A stretch of DNA of 64,000 nt from Nonlabens sp. (GCF_018401815.1 NZ_JAGYKG010000005.1:216929-280928); one strand, 5' to 3'. Numbered from the stretch's first letter, positions 38,655 through 46,915 are shown. Translations and numbers: made by a program. Notes: generated by a model not told the origin, from the sequence alone.

Positions 38655-39290
38655 TTACTGAAGCACATCGGTTAAATCATATCCTCCGAATTTTTTCATA
38701 TACGACCTTACGCTACTACCGTAAGCGTCTTTATTGCTTATACGCCCATTAGATTTCAAAAACTTCTTTACGCCTCCTGGTCCAGAAAGATGGGCTGCCG
38801 CCAGCATACCGCTTTGAGTAACCTTCACACCAGCGATGGTTTTGCCTTCGTATTGATTGATATAGGATTGGAGTGACTTGTTGTTATAACGTAAGTTTTG
38901 GATAAACACACGTTCTTGAAGTCTTACAGAATGTAGAAATGCTATGGTGTCGGTAACTCCAAAATGAGCCAGTGTCACCTTACCAAATTGGTATTTTCCC
39001 ATATATCCCAAGGTATTTACTCGCCAGTGCTGACCTCTGGACTCTTTAAAAGCAAGAGCTTCTTTAAAGGATACAAAACTATCAGCGCTAGAAGTGGCCA
39101 GTGAGTAGTCCCGAAGACTGATGTCTTCTTTTTCTTCGACTCCCTTAAAAGGACCCGTTTTTTTTAAATCCATCACCGCTATAGTTGGCGCTTCAGTAGT
39201 GTAAGAGTCGGTATTCACAAACTTGAAAACCGAAAAGCTCATCAATAAAAGTACTGGTAAAGCTAAAAAACTCACATATTGTGATCTCAT
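38655..39290 (-). CDS. secreted lysozyme-like (lytic transglycosylase-fold) protein
   Basis: A 211-residue protein with an N-terminal uncleaved or cleaved hydrophobic helix (L-A-L-P-V-L-L-L-M-S-F-S). Residues about 70-185 look like a lysozyme-fold domain: F-K-E-S-R-G-Q-H-W-R-V-N-T with a likely catalytic glutamate near 83, G-Y-M-G-K-Y-Q-F-G-K near 94, the A-A-A-H-L-S-G-P-G-G-V segment near 165, and a final S-V-R-S-Y-M-K-K-F-G-G-Y. Close relatives are often annotated as peptidoglycan-binding LysM proteins, though no LysM repeat is visible. Likely periplasmic peptidoglycan hydrolase; inferred. Confidence 0.65.
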   Translation of the reverse strand: MRSQYVSFLALPVLLLMSFSVFKFVNTDSYTTEAPTIAVMDLKKTGPFKGVEEKEDISLRDYSLATSSADSFVSFKEALAFKESRGQHWRVNTLGYMGKYQFGKVTLAHFGVTDTIAFLHSVRLQERVFIQNLRYNNKSLQSYINQYEGKTIAGVKVTQSGMLAAAHLSGPGGVKKFLKSNGRISNKDAYGSSVRSYMKKFGGYDLTDVLQ

Positions 39291-39640
39291 AAATGTTGTT
39301 TTCGAAAGTCTCTGTCACTTCTTTCTATAAATCAATGCAAATTTACAATACTATCTCTATTAAACTACAGAGAACTGTTAAATAACTTAATATGAGGAAT
39401 AAACCAGTTCAATAACCATAAGGGGGGGTGTCATAAGGAGACTTTATATGAAGTAGGCTTGATCAGTATCATCAAATTGTTAGTCAACTTAGGGTGATGA
39501 AAACAACATCTCTTATTCCTAATATAACACCTAATTTTATAGGAGCTGTGGCATTAGCCTCAACAAATTATTAAATTGGATGTATTGGATACCAATCAAA
39601 ACACACCAATGTTTATTGATTGGTACAACAATTGAAAAAA
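39291..39640. other. 350-bp gene-free region
   Basis: No coding stretch on either strand. It contains an unusual G-run (seven G at about 39422) but nothing else that I can interpret. Confidence 0.5.
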
Positions 39641-40684
39641 TCACTTGTTATTCTTAGCAATCCACCTTCTGTATTCGGCAGCATTGCGATTGTGTTGGGA
39701 AAGTGTTTTGGCAAATTTATGGTAACCGAAATTCTGTACATCAGCTACAAAATACAAATAGTCGTGATGTTCTGGGTGCAACACCGCATTGATGGCTGTT
39801 AGATCTGGAGTAACAATAGGGCCTGGTGGCAAACCAGAATACTTATAAGTATTGTACGAATTATCAATTTTTAAATGCCCATAAAGCACCTGCTTGATTT
39901 GCTGGTCAAAGTCAGCTTCTGATAATTTCTTTGCATAAATTACGGTAGGATCTGCGTCGAGTTTGATGCCTTTTGAAAGTCTGTTAAGATACACACCAGC
40001 CACTCTAGGCATTTCGTCCACCTTAGCAGTTTCTTTTTGAACTATAGAAGCTAGTATGTAAACCTCACTTGGTGAAAGGTCTCGTTTTTTTGCTTTCGCA
40101 CGTTTTTCTGCGCTCCAAAATTGGTTGTGATATGCCAACATTTTATCCCTAAAATCAGCTGCTGTTGTATTCCAATAAGTTTCATACGAATTGGGCAAAT
40201 AGATACTCAATGCGTTTTGAGTATTCCGTTTATTCTCTTTTAAAAAAGCGGGGTCGCGCATGGCTTTTAAAAAACTAAGGCTGTCCGGTTCCATTTGTTG
40301 TGACAACCTTGCAGCTAGGTTCTCTAGGCGTTCTTGGTTATTAAAAGTCACCTTAATAGGCATGTTTTGGCTGCGCACGGTGTTGATGATGTCATTATTA
40401 CTAGAACCCTTTTTAATAAGAAACCGACCTGGCTTTACGTTTTCATTGTATTTCTTTTTTACAGCAGTAGTATGTAAATCTTCTCGATTCTTAACTGCAT
40501 CTGCGATGATCAAAAAAGCGGTGTTGTAATCGGCATCTGTTGGAATAAAAACCTCGTAGGTTTCTGACTCAAAATTAGTGTTAGGGGAAAAGAGTACCGC
40601 CCAGACATGGTAGGCAAAAAACCCCATGATAACAAGTCCTACCAGCACTATTCCAAGCAGGATTTTTTTGTAATTAGTATTCAT
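39641..40684 (-). CDS. mltG: endolytic murein transglycosylase MltG
   Basis: Cuts nascent peptidoglycan glycan strands and sets their length. A 347-residue YceG-domain protein: a short cytoplasmic N-terminus, one transmembrane helix at about 9-30 (I-L-L-G-I-V-L-V-G-L-V-I-M-G-F-F), an extracytoplasmic region, and the catalytic domain with L-A-S-I-V-Q-K-E-T-A (catalytic Glu) near 216, V-A-G-V-Y-L-N-R-L near 230, D-P-T-V-I-Y-A near 246 and Y-N-T-Y-K-Y-S-G-L-P-P-G-P-I near 279. Last gene of the dapF-acetyltransferase-mltG operon; its start overlaps the acetyltransferase by 11 bp. Confidence 0.94.
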   Translation of the reverse strand: MNTNYKKILLGIVLVGLVIMGFFAYHVWAVLFSPNTNFESETYEVFIPTDADYNTAFLIIADAVKNREDLHTTAVKKKYNENVKPGRFLIKKGSSNNDIINTVRSQNMPIKVTFNNQERLENLAARLSQQMEPDSLSFLKAMRDPAFLKENKRNTQNALSIYLPNSYETYWNTTAADFRDKMLAYHNQFWSAEKRAKAKKRDLSPSEVYILASIVQKETAKVDEMPRVAGVYLNRLSKGIKLDADPTVIYAKKLSEADFDQQIKQVLYGHLKIDNSYNTYKYSGLPPGPIVTPDLTAINAVLHPEHHDYLYFVADVQNFGYHKFAKTLSQHNRNAAEYRRWIAKNNK

Positions 40685-41198
40685 TGATCAGTTGATAAAG
40701 GTGTTCGTTCTTATACGATTTTTCTGTGGCGATCCAGTCCTTTTTAATTCCGCTTTCGCGAAAGCGGAGCCTTTCAAAGAGTTTGCGACTTGCAAGATTA
40801 TCTTCACTTATACTTGCATATAATTGATGTAGCCTCAAATGTTTAAAAGCATAGTCTATGATTAATTCCAACCCAGAAGTAGCTAGGCCCCGTGCTCGGT
40901 CTGATTCTTGAGAAATCACAATTCCCACACCAGCGCGTTTGTGATACGGATCAAAGTCATACAAATCTACGACTCCTTTTATTTCATTTTTAGGATTACA
41001 AATAGCCAATCTCAATTGCTTTACTTCGTAGATATCTCGGTGTGCATTCTCTAAATATTCTCTAATGGTAAATTTAGAAAACGGAGTGAGTGTATGACCA
41101 AATTCCCATAAATCTGGATTGTTTTCAAGTTCATAGATAAAATCTAAATCTTCAGGATCAACGGCTCGCAAGCTACATATGTCATTTTGTAACCTCAT
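40674..41198 (-). CDS. GNAT acetyltransferase, RimJ/RimL type
   Basis: A 174-residue acetyltransferase of the RimJ/RimL group, which acetylates protein N-termini or small molecules. The pattern L-R-A-V-D-P-E-D-L-D-F-I-Y near 9, I-K-G-V-V-D-L-Y-D-F near 72, V-G-I-V-I-S-Q-E-S-D-R-A-R-G-L-A near 90 (acetyl-CoA loop) and A-S-I-S-E-D-N-L-A-S-R-K-L-F-E-R near 128 is typical. A palindrome copy encodes R-F-R-E-S at 145-149, next to the usual G-F-x-x-E-G position. Overlaps dapF by 4 bp and mltG by 11 bp. Confidence 0.88.
   Translation of the reverse strand: MRLQNDICSLRAVDPEDLDFIYELENNPDLWEFGHTLTPFSKFTIREYLENAHRDIYEVKQLRLAICNPKNEIKGVVDLYDFDPYHKRAGVGIVISQESDRARGLATSGLELIIDYAFKHLRLHQLYASISEDNLASRKLFERLRFRESGIKKDWIATEKSYKNEHLYQLINEY
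40750..40767. repeat. dispersed palindrome, copy 11 (inside the RimL-type gene)
   Basis: Perfect core with flanking C and G, read on the minus strand as R-F-R-E-S (residues 145-149). Confidence 0.95.
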
Positions 41199-41977
41199 AC
41201 GTGGATCTCGCCTTTAAAAACTTGTGTCGCAGCACCGGTAAGCCAAATATCTTCATAACCTTGTGGTGTGGGCTGGTATTTAACCTTAAGCTCCCCTCCT
41301 GGTGTTTGCAAAATTACTTCGTTATTCCTAGTTTGTTGGGTGCGGTGCATAGCTAATGCTACTGCGGTAACTCCTGTACCACAGCTCAACGTCTCGTCTT
41401 CTACACCACGTTCGTAAGTGCGTACTTTAAAAACATGACCTCCTTGTGGCTCCACAAAGTTGATGTTGGCCCCTTCGTTACCGTATAACTCATTCCTTAA
41501 AAGCCTTCCTTGAGCAACCACATCTATATGATCCAGATCATCTGTTAACTCGACGTGGTGTGGTGATCCGGTATTGGTAAATACATGTCCGTCGAATACT
41601 TGTACTACAGGTACGTTAGTCATTTGCAGACTGACATTGCCGTTATCAAATAAATGTGCATGATGCACCCCGTCTATAGCTTCAAAGCTCGCTTGGTCTT
41701 CTACAATTCCTAAAAACTGCGCAAAACTTACCAAACAACGGCCTCCATTTCCACACATACTGCTTTCATTTCCATCTGCATTGTAATACAGCATTTTAAA
41801 ATCAAGGTCATCGTGGTGTTCCAACAACATCAATCCGTCGGCACCAATTCCAAATTTTCTATCGCATAGCTGGGCGATACGCTTGGTATCCTTTTTATCA
41901 AAATAGTGCTTCCGGTTATCAATGATTATAAAGTCGTTACCTGTACCTTGATATTTAAAGAATGTGATAGTTTCCAT
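41195..41977 (-). CDS. dapF: diaminopimelate epimerase
   Basis: Converts LL- to meso-diaminopimelate for lysine and peptidoglycan. The 260-residue enzyme has the two catalytic cysteines in M-C-G-N-G-G-R-C near residue 73 and L-S-C-G-T-G-V-T-A near 201, plus G-T-G-N-D-F-I-I-I-D near 11 and G-A-D-G-L-M-L near 45. First gene of a three-gene operon with a GNAT gene and mltG, linking precursor supply and glycan cutting in cell-wall synthesis. A TATTTTTG promoter lies six bases upstream of the ATG. Confidence 0.96.
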   Translation of the reverse strand: METITFFKYQGTGNDFIIIDNRKHYFDKKDTKRIAQLCDRKFGIGADGLMLLEHHDDLDFKMLYYNADGNESSMCGNGGRCLVSFAQFLGIVEDQASFEAIDGVHHAHLFDNGNVSLQMTNVPVVQVFDGHVFTNTGSPHHVELTDDLDHIDVVAQGRLLRNELYGNEGANINFVEPQGGHVFKVRTYERGVEDETLSCGTGVTAVALAMHRTQQTRNNEVILQTPGGELKVKYQPTPQGYEDIWLTGAATQVFKGEIHV

Positions 41978-41982
41978 TCCTA

Positions 41983-41990
41983 CAAAAATA
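41983..41990 (-). promoter_or_regulatory. Bacteroidota -7 element TATTTTTG for the dapF operon
   Basis: Exact TAnnTTTG match on the minus strand, five bases before the dapF ATG, predicting a near-leaderless transcript. Confidence 0.55.
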
Positions 41991-42095
41991 CAGTAAGTGA
42001 ATGAATTGTTGAAGTGTTAAACAGCGTTAAACCTATTTTTTTAACACAATTCTATCTGTAATTTTAGGTTATAGATAATATCAAACAAATTGTAC

Positions 42096-43505
42096 ATGAA
42101 ATCATTTATCAAAACATTAGGGATAGCCATCCTAGGTGGCGCAGTTGTTTTAGGATCTTATAAATTCTTTTTTGAGGAAGATCTTCTGCAGCATACTTAT
42201 TCAAAACAAAGACACATAGAAGATACCCTACCTGTGTCTCCCGTAAATTATGTAACAGCAACATCTATTGCAGGAGTTGACTTTACACAAGCTGCCGAAA
42301 AGACTGTTCACGCAGTAGTTCATGTTAAAAACAAAACGCTTGCAAGGGTACCACAGTCTTGGTCAGATTTAAGATCTGGTCGTGTACCGTATAGAGAAGC
42401 TATAGGAAGTGGCAGTGGTGTTATTATCACAGAAGATGGTTATATAGTAACCAATAATCATGTGATTGATAAGGCTCGTGATTTAGAGGTCACTTTAAAT
42501 AACAATAAGACATACAAAGCACAACTTATAGGAACAGAACCTAATAGCGATATCGCATTATTAAAAATTGATACTGATGAAGACTTGCCTTATATCGTCT
42601 TTGGTGACTCTGACCAGACGAAAATTGGCGAGTGGGTTCTTGCTGTAGGAAATCCTTTTAACCTGAACAGTACCGTAACCGCAGGGATCATAAGTGCCAA
42701 AGGTCGTGATCTCGATGAAACAGATGCTAACGTTCAAAGCTTTATACAAACAGATGCTGCCGTTAATCCTGGTAACTCTGGTGGAGCGCTGGTCAATACA
42801 AATGGAGAGTTGATAGGTATCAATACGGCCATAGCTTCTAAAACAGGATCTTACGTAGGCTACTCTTTTGCAGTTCCTTCTAACAATGCTCGTAAAATAA
42901 TAAACGATCTCATGGAGTTTGGTTTTGTTCAAAAAGGCATGCTAGGAATAAGCGGTGGCCAGCTTAATGGTAATATTGCAGATGAATTAGGCATTGATGA
43001 GAGTGAAGGGATTTTTGTTTCTGAGGTTGTTGAGAATAGTGGAGCTGCCATTGCTGGACTGCGCAGCGGTGATGTGATTACTAAAATCGATGACATCCAA
43101 TTACAGAAATTTTCAGACCTAACAGGTTATATCAATAGTAAAAATCCGGGAGATGTGGTCGTGGCAAAGGTATTAAGAAATAAAAACTTTATAGATGTAC
43201 GTATAGAACTTACCAAAAACAATACGGCTAGTATTCCTTCTATTGGTATGAATTTGCGCAATCTTACCGATGATGATCGCAAAAAGTTTAAAGTCAGTGA
43301 TGGAGTGAAAATAGTCGCTACAACTGGCGGACTTTCTAGGTATGATATGAGCAATTATATCATCACAAAAATTAATGACGAGGAGGTTAAAAACATTGAG
43401 GATGTGCAACAAATATTAAGAAGCCTACCTCCTAGTGCTACCATTTTGATACAAATGAAAAACAGTGCTGGCGAAACAGAACGTTTTAGATATACGATGG
43501 ATTAG
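42096..43505 (+). CDS. DegQ/HtrA-type periplasmic serine protease
   Basis: Envelope quality-control protease/chaperone. About 469 residues from the ATG at 42096 (an upstream TTG is less likely). An N-terminal hydrophobic helix (residues about 5-20) is the signal or anchor. The trypsin-like domain carries the triad H122 (T-N-N-H-V-I), D152 (S-D-I-A-L-L) and S228 (G-N-S-G-G-A). Two PDZ domains follow (about 285-365 and 375-465), the first with G-M-L-G-I-S-G-G. The stop codon TAG is fused to the first copy of a 7-bp tandem repeat, so changes in the array could alter the C-terminus only if they remove the TAG. Confidence 0.94.
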   Translation: MKSFIKTLGIAILGGAVVLGSYKFFFEEDLLQHTYSKQRHIEDTLPVSPVNYVTATSIAGVDFTQAAEKTVHAVVHVKNKTLARVPQSWSDLRSGRVPYREAIGSGSGVIITEDGYIVTNNHVIDKARDLEVTLNNNKTYKAQLIGTEPNSDIALLKIDTDEDLPYIVFGDSDQTKIGEWVLAVGNPFNLNSTVTAGIISAKGRDLDETDANVQSFIQTDAAVNPGNSGGALVNTNGELIGINTAIASKTGSYVGYSFAVPSNNARKIINDLMEFGFVQKGMLGISGGQLNGNIADELGIDESEGIFVSEVVENSGAAIAGLRSGDVITKIDDIQLQKFSDLTGYINSKNPGDVVVAKVLRNKNFIDVRIELTKNNTASIPSIGMNLRNLTDDDRKKFKVSDGVKIVATTGGLSRYDMSNYIITKINDEEVKNIEDVQQILRSLPPSATILIQMKNSAGETERFRYTMD

Positions 43506-43727
43506 GTATGAGGTATGAGGTATGAGGTATGAGGTATGAGGTATGAGGTATGAGGTATGAGGTATGAGGTATGAGGTATGAGGTATGAGGTATGAGGTAT
43601 GAGGTATGAGGTATGAGGTATGAGGTATGAGGTATGAGGTATGAGGTATGAGGTATGAGGTATGAGGTATGAGGTATGAGGTATGAGGTATGAGGTATGA
43701 GGTATGAGGTATGAGGTATGAGGTATG
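43505..43727. repeat. tandem array of about 32 copies of the heptamer GGTATGA
   Basis: About 223 bp of uninterrupted, essentially perfect 7-bp repeats beginning inside the stop codon of the DegQ-type gene. Seven is not a multiple of three, so every third unit is in frame. On the minus strand all frames are open and read as repeated S-Y-L-I-P-H-T. Perfect units imply recent slippage, so copy number should vary between strains. Confidence 0.97.
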
Positions 43728-43831
43728 TATGAAAAATAAAAAATTTGAGCATAAAAAAGTTTTATCGGCTTCATTTATTCTTTAAATTATCAAAAAATGT
43801 CCTGTAAATTATTCAACAAAAAGGCAAACTT

Positions 43832-43925
43832 CATTCTGCGTCATAGGAAGAATGCCGAAGGCGACCACACAGATCCGTAGCGGTGGACTTCAGGCCGCTG
43901 TTGGGAAATGAACGGGTTCGGGTTC
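43832..43925. other. G+C-rich, hairpin-rich intergenic block of unknown nature
   Basis: Three small hairpins lie close together: CATTCT/AGAATG (43832-43854), AGCGG/CCGCT (43879-43899), and GAAC with two alternative GTTC partners (43910-43925). The block is clearly G+C-richer than its surroundings. It resembles a structured RNA or tRNA-like relic, but no family could be assigned. Confidence 0.35.
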
Positions 43926-43973
43926 TTATCTCCTACAAGAAAGCAACTTTTATTTTGCTGGTTATACATTCTA

Positions 43974-44012
43974 AAGCCCCCAAATGATCAAAAAACGTTT
44001 GGGGGTTTATTT
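43974..44012. terminator. intrinsic terminator of the PadR operon
   Basis: CCCCCAAA / TTTGGGGG stem with A-rich and T-rich flanks. It lies 10 bp past the stop of the minus-strand membrane protein gene. Confidence 0.8.
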
Positions 44013-44021
44013 TTAATTTGC

Positions 44022-44732
44022 TTAATCTACTAGTTGGTATTCTGGATAGGTCTCTTGAAGGTATACTTCTGCTCGTTTGGGTAGTTCTACGAGCATCACA
44101 TAGACCATTACACACATCAAAACAAACAAAAAACTGATGCCAGCTAACACATACGCATTTAGACTTGCAAAGGACTCTGTATTGGGCAGAATGAAATTAA
44201 AAAAGTGAATAGGTAATAAAGCTAACCCAAAACCTGCGCCCTGCTGCATCATAATATCTTTAAACAACCATTTCTTTTCTCCTCTTTCTTGCGCTCGCTT
44301 TCTATTTCGGTAATTTGAAACCGTCAACACCACAAGATAACCGAGACATAAGATAAATACCACCGCTATAAAATAGTCGGCTGATAGGGTCAAAATTCTC
44401 AACAAATAGAAAACTAAAAAGCTGAACACCAAGAGCATGAATATCCTAGGGATTTTAAAGAAAACTAGCACGTGTTTCCATATTAATTTTGAATACTTTT
44501 TACTTAGAGATTTCTGCCGCTCTTCCACTACCTCCATAAAGCCAAAAACGCCAAATTTCTTAAACTCCTTTTGGAGCGCATCTTCAAAGCTAAGATGAGG
44601 ATTTTCTTTCCATTGTGCTTCAATTCCGTTTGCTAAATGGTCTACCAACTCCATCTGTAAATCATACCATTCTACATAATGCTTTTGAGTAAATGTATAA
44701 AGTTGTTTTAACTGAGAATCGTTGATGATCAT
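44022..44732 (-). CDS. membrane protein partner of the PadR regulator (permease-prefix-like N-terminus)
   Basis: A 236-residue protein. The N-terminal 75 residues (Q-L-K-Q-L-Y-T-F-T ... M-E-L-V-D-H-L-A-N-G-I-E ... F-E-D-A-L-Q-K-E-F-K-K-F-G) resemble the small helical permease-prefix/HAAS-type domain that commonly accompanies PadR regulators. About five transmembrane helices follow (near 92-112, 114-135, 168-190, 195-220). One base separates it from padR, so the two form an operon. In such pairs the membrane protein is thought to be regulated by, or to signal to, PadR; its activity is unknown. Confidence 0.7.
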   Translation of the reverse strand: MIINDSQLKQLYTFTQKHYVEWYDLQMELVDHLANGIEAQWKENPHLSFEDALQKEFKKFGVFGFMEVVEERQKSLSKKYSKLIWKHVLVFFKIPRIFMLLVFSFLVFYLLRILTLSADYFIAVVFILCLGYLVVLTVSNYRNRKRAQERGEKKWLFKDIMMQQGAGFGLALLPIHFFNFILPNTESFASLNAYVLAGISFLFVLMCVMVYVMLVELPKRAEVYLQETYPEYQLVD

Positions 44733-44733
44733 A

Positions 44734-45069
44734 TCAAAAAACTAATTTAGGATTGGTAATGGCTTGCATGTTTTCCATATACTCCCGCAATTCGGAGAGC
44801 ATGGCAAGCGTTTGTTTTTTTCCTTGTGGTGTCAGCGAATAATATTTACGAATTCGGTTCTCTACCTTTTCAGCTTCCACTGTTAGGTGCCCTTCTGCCT
44901 GCAGTTTATGAAGGGATGGGTATAAAGCCCCTTCTTTAATATCCATACGACCCCCTGTTATTTCCTTGACTTTTTGAGTGATTTCATAACCGTACATCTT
45001 CCCCTCCTGCTCTAGTAATCGCAAAATTATGGTGGTCAGGCTACCTCTATACAATTGATTATGTGACAT
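44734..45069 (-). CDS. PadR-family transcriptional regulator
   Basis: A 111-residue winged-helix regulator: L-Y-R-G-S-L-T-T-I-I-L-R-L-L near 6-19, M-Y-G-Y-E-I-T-Q-K-V-K-E near 26, then the PadR hallmark I-K-E-G-A-L-Y-P-S-L-H-K-L-Q-A-E-G near 44, and R-K-Y-Y-S-L-T-P-Q-G near 69. It probably represses its own operon through the dyad at 45070-45111, which abuts its start codon. Inducer unknown. Confidence 0.93.
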   Translation of the reverse strand: MSHNQLYRGSLTTIILRLLEQEGKMYGYEITQKVKEITGGRMDIKEGALYPSLHKLQAEGHLTVEAEKVENRIRKYYSLTPQGKKQTLAMLSELREYMENMQAITNPKLVF

Positions 45070-45111
45070 ACCTAAGAATCTTAGATGTAAATATACATAA
45101 GATTCTTAGGT
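45070..45111. promoter_or_regulatory. probable PadR operator with embedded promoter
   Basis: Perfect 14-bp inverted repeats (ACCTAAGAATCTTA at 45070-45083 and its inverse at 45098-45111) flank an inner ATGTA-N4-TACAT dyad, of the ATGT/ACAT kind described for PadR-family operators. The minus-strand sequence TATATTTA (45088-45095) within it matches 7 of 8 bases of the -7 element, so binding would block transcription. The outer repeat begins one base from the padR ATG, implying a leaderless mRNA. Confidence 0.75.
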
Positions 45112-45272
45112 AAAACCAAATAAAATCAAAATCAAAACAAAAGACAAAATCTAAACTTAAATTTAAATTCCAGTTGCGGTAGTTTGCTTTGCTATAAAAC
45201 TCATCGACCCACTACGGCCTAGTCATTGTAAAAAGGAAATCTGATATGTGTATGAAAACAATTGATTTGGCT

Positions 45273-45288
45273 CGCTTTCGCGAAAGCG
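45273..45288. repeat. dispersed palindrome, copy 12 (intergenic)
   Basis: Perfect core in the 280-bp gap between padR and the second GAPDH gene. Confidence 0.95.
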
Positions 45289-45386
45289 CAACAGTTATGC
45301 TTCTATTGGATTACCGAAGAAAGTATTGAACCCAAAAAAAATAGAATTAAGTCAAAATTAATGTTACTATAACGTTATAGTATGAT

Positions 45387-45394
45387 TACTTTTG
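45387..45394 (+). promoter_or_regulatory. Bacteroidota -7 element TACTTTTG for the second GAPDH
   Basis: Exact TAnnTTTG match, 33 bp before the ATG at 45428. An upstream inverted repeat TATAACGTTATA (about 45370-45381) overlaps the expected spacer and could be an operator. Confidence 0.6.
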
Positions 45395-45427
45395 CAAAAA
45401 AAAATAAAACTTACTAAACCTACAGTT

Positions 45428-46879
45428 ATGAGTAACCCAATAGATACTTATGAAAAAGAGCTGGCTTTTCAAACTGACAGACGACGTGCGGCTGTTGCTT
45501 TTATTAAAGCTGTAAGTGATTTATGGTACGACCGGTCTATAGAATTGGTTATTTTTAGAAACCAGTTGATCGATAGAAACGTGAGCCAAATCATCAATTT
45601 ACATGAATATGCTGGCCAATTTGTTCAAAAGCCTATTTCGGTTTTTGATAGTGTGGAAATTGCTCAGGCTATTTTATCCTTAGACTTGCCGCCATCTAAA
45701 CTCGACATAGGTAAACTTACTTATGAGTACCATTTGGAGGAAAATGAAATGCAAGATGCCATGAGTTTTGTGATGAGCAAATTAGGAGATGCCCAAAAAA
45801 CGCAAGAGATTACACCTAAAGATGTAGTTCTTTATGGTTTTGGACGTATAGGTAGGTTACTCGCTCGCGAATTGATGACTAAGGCAGGAAAAGGAAGCCA
45901 ACTTAGATTACGTGCTATAGTTACTCGTGGAGCCATTACAGCATCTGTTTTAGAGAAACGCGCTTCACTCCTAGCACAAGACAGTGTTCACGGTGATTTT
46001 TCTGGAACAGTAGGCTATAATGTAGAGCAGGAGTCTTTAATTATTAATGGGACAACAGTAAAGATCATAAGTGCCAACGCTCCAGAAGATATCGATTATA
46101 CGGCCTACGGTATTAACAATGCTCTAATTATTGATAACACGGGGGCTTTTAGGGATGATGTTGCCTTAGCACATCACTTAAAAGCAAAAGGTGCCCATAA
46201 AGTGTTACTTACAGCACCTGGGAAAGGCATCCCTAATATCGTACACGGCGTTAATCATCTAGAACACGATCCAGATCACGTAGCTATTTTCTCTGCTGCT
46301 AGTTGTACTACAAACGCCATTACCCCTGTTTTAAAAGCGATAGAAGATAGTTTTGGTGTCATAAAGGGACATTTAGAAACCATACATGCTTATACCAACG
46401 ATCAAAACCTAGTAGATAATATGCACAGCAAGTACCGTCGCGGTCGTGCTGCTGCGTTGAACATGGTCATTACAGAAACTGGAGCTGGTCAAGCAGTAAG
46501 CAAAGCCCTTCCTTCTTTTGAAGGGAAATTAACCTCTAATGCCATACGAGTTCCAGTACCTAATGGTTCTTTAGCTATTTTAAATTTGGAATTAGAAATG
46601 GCTACTTCCAAAGATGCGCTTAATGCCACGCTTAAGAAATATGCGTTAGAAGGTGATCTGGTAGAACAAATCAAATACTCTATTGATAACGAATTGGTTT
46701 CCAGCGATATCATAGGGTCTAATGCGCCTTCTATCTATGATTCTAACGCTACCATTGTAGGTCCTGACGGTAAAAATGTAGTGATTTATGTTTGGTATGA
46801 TAATGAGTACGGATATAGTCACCAAGTCATCAGGTTGGCTAAATATATTGCGAAAGTGAGAAGATTTACCTACTATTAA
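45428..46879 (+). CDS. glyceraldehyde-3-phosphate dehydrogenase with long N-terminal extension
   Basis: About 483 residues from the ATG at 45428. An N-terminal helical extension of about 130 residues precedes the Rossmann start V-L-Y-G-F-G-R-I-G-R near 135. The active-site S-A-A-S-C-T-T-N (C293), H-A-Y-T-N-D-Q-N-L-V-D near 320 and Y-D-N-E-Y-G-Y-S-H-Q-V near the C-terminus show an intact enzyme. The cofactor-side residues after G-F-G-R-I-G-R differ from the short gapA, consistent with a gluconeogenic or NADP-using partner; this is inference. Long GAPDH forms of this kind occur across Bacteroidota. Transcribed alone with its own promoter and terminator. Confidence 0.93.
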   Translation: MSNPIDTYEKELAFQTDRRRAAVAFIKAVSDLWYDRSIELVIFRNQLIDRNVSQIINLHEYAGQFVQKPISVFDSVEIAQAILSLDLPPSKLDIGKLTYEYHLEENEMQDAMSFVMSKLGDAQKTQEITPKDVVLYGFGRIGRLLARELMTKAGKGSQLRLRAIVTRGAITASVLEKRASLLAQDSVHGDFSGTVGYNVEQESLIINGTTVKIISANAPEDIDYTAYGINNALIIDNTGAFRDDVALAHHLKAKGAHKVLLTAPGKGIPNIVHGVNHLEHDPDHVAIFSAASCTTNAITPVLKAIEDSFGVIKGHLETIHAYTNDQNLVDNMHSKYRRGRAAALNMVITETGAGQAVSKALPSFEGKLTSNAIRVPVPNGSLAILNLELEMATSKDALNATLKKYALEGDLVEQIKYSIDNELVSSDIIGSNAPSIYDSNATIVGPDGKNVVIYVWYDNEYGYSHQVIRLAKYIAKVRRFTYY

Positions 46880-46915
46880 AAGTGGACTATTCTTGTCGGA
46901 ATTTGCTAAAACGTG

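Noticed and set aside
43486..43774. minus-strand ORFs encoding S-Y-L-I-P-H-T repeats
   Set aside because: They are the translation of the heptamer array, with no promoter or signal and no expected function.
43855..43940. possible tRNA (a GGACTTCA loop reminiscent of tRNA-Sec, GGGTTCG T-loop-like sequence)
   Set aside because: Acceptor arms do not pair properly, the anticodon-type loop is the wrong size, and there is no selenocysteine gene in view. Kept only as an unidentified structured block.
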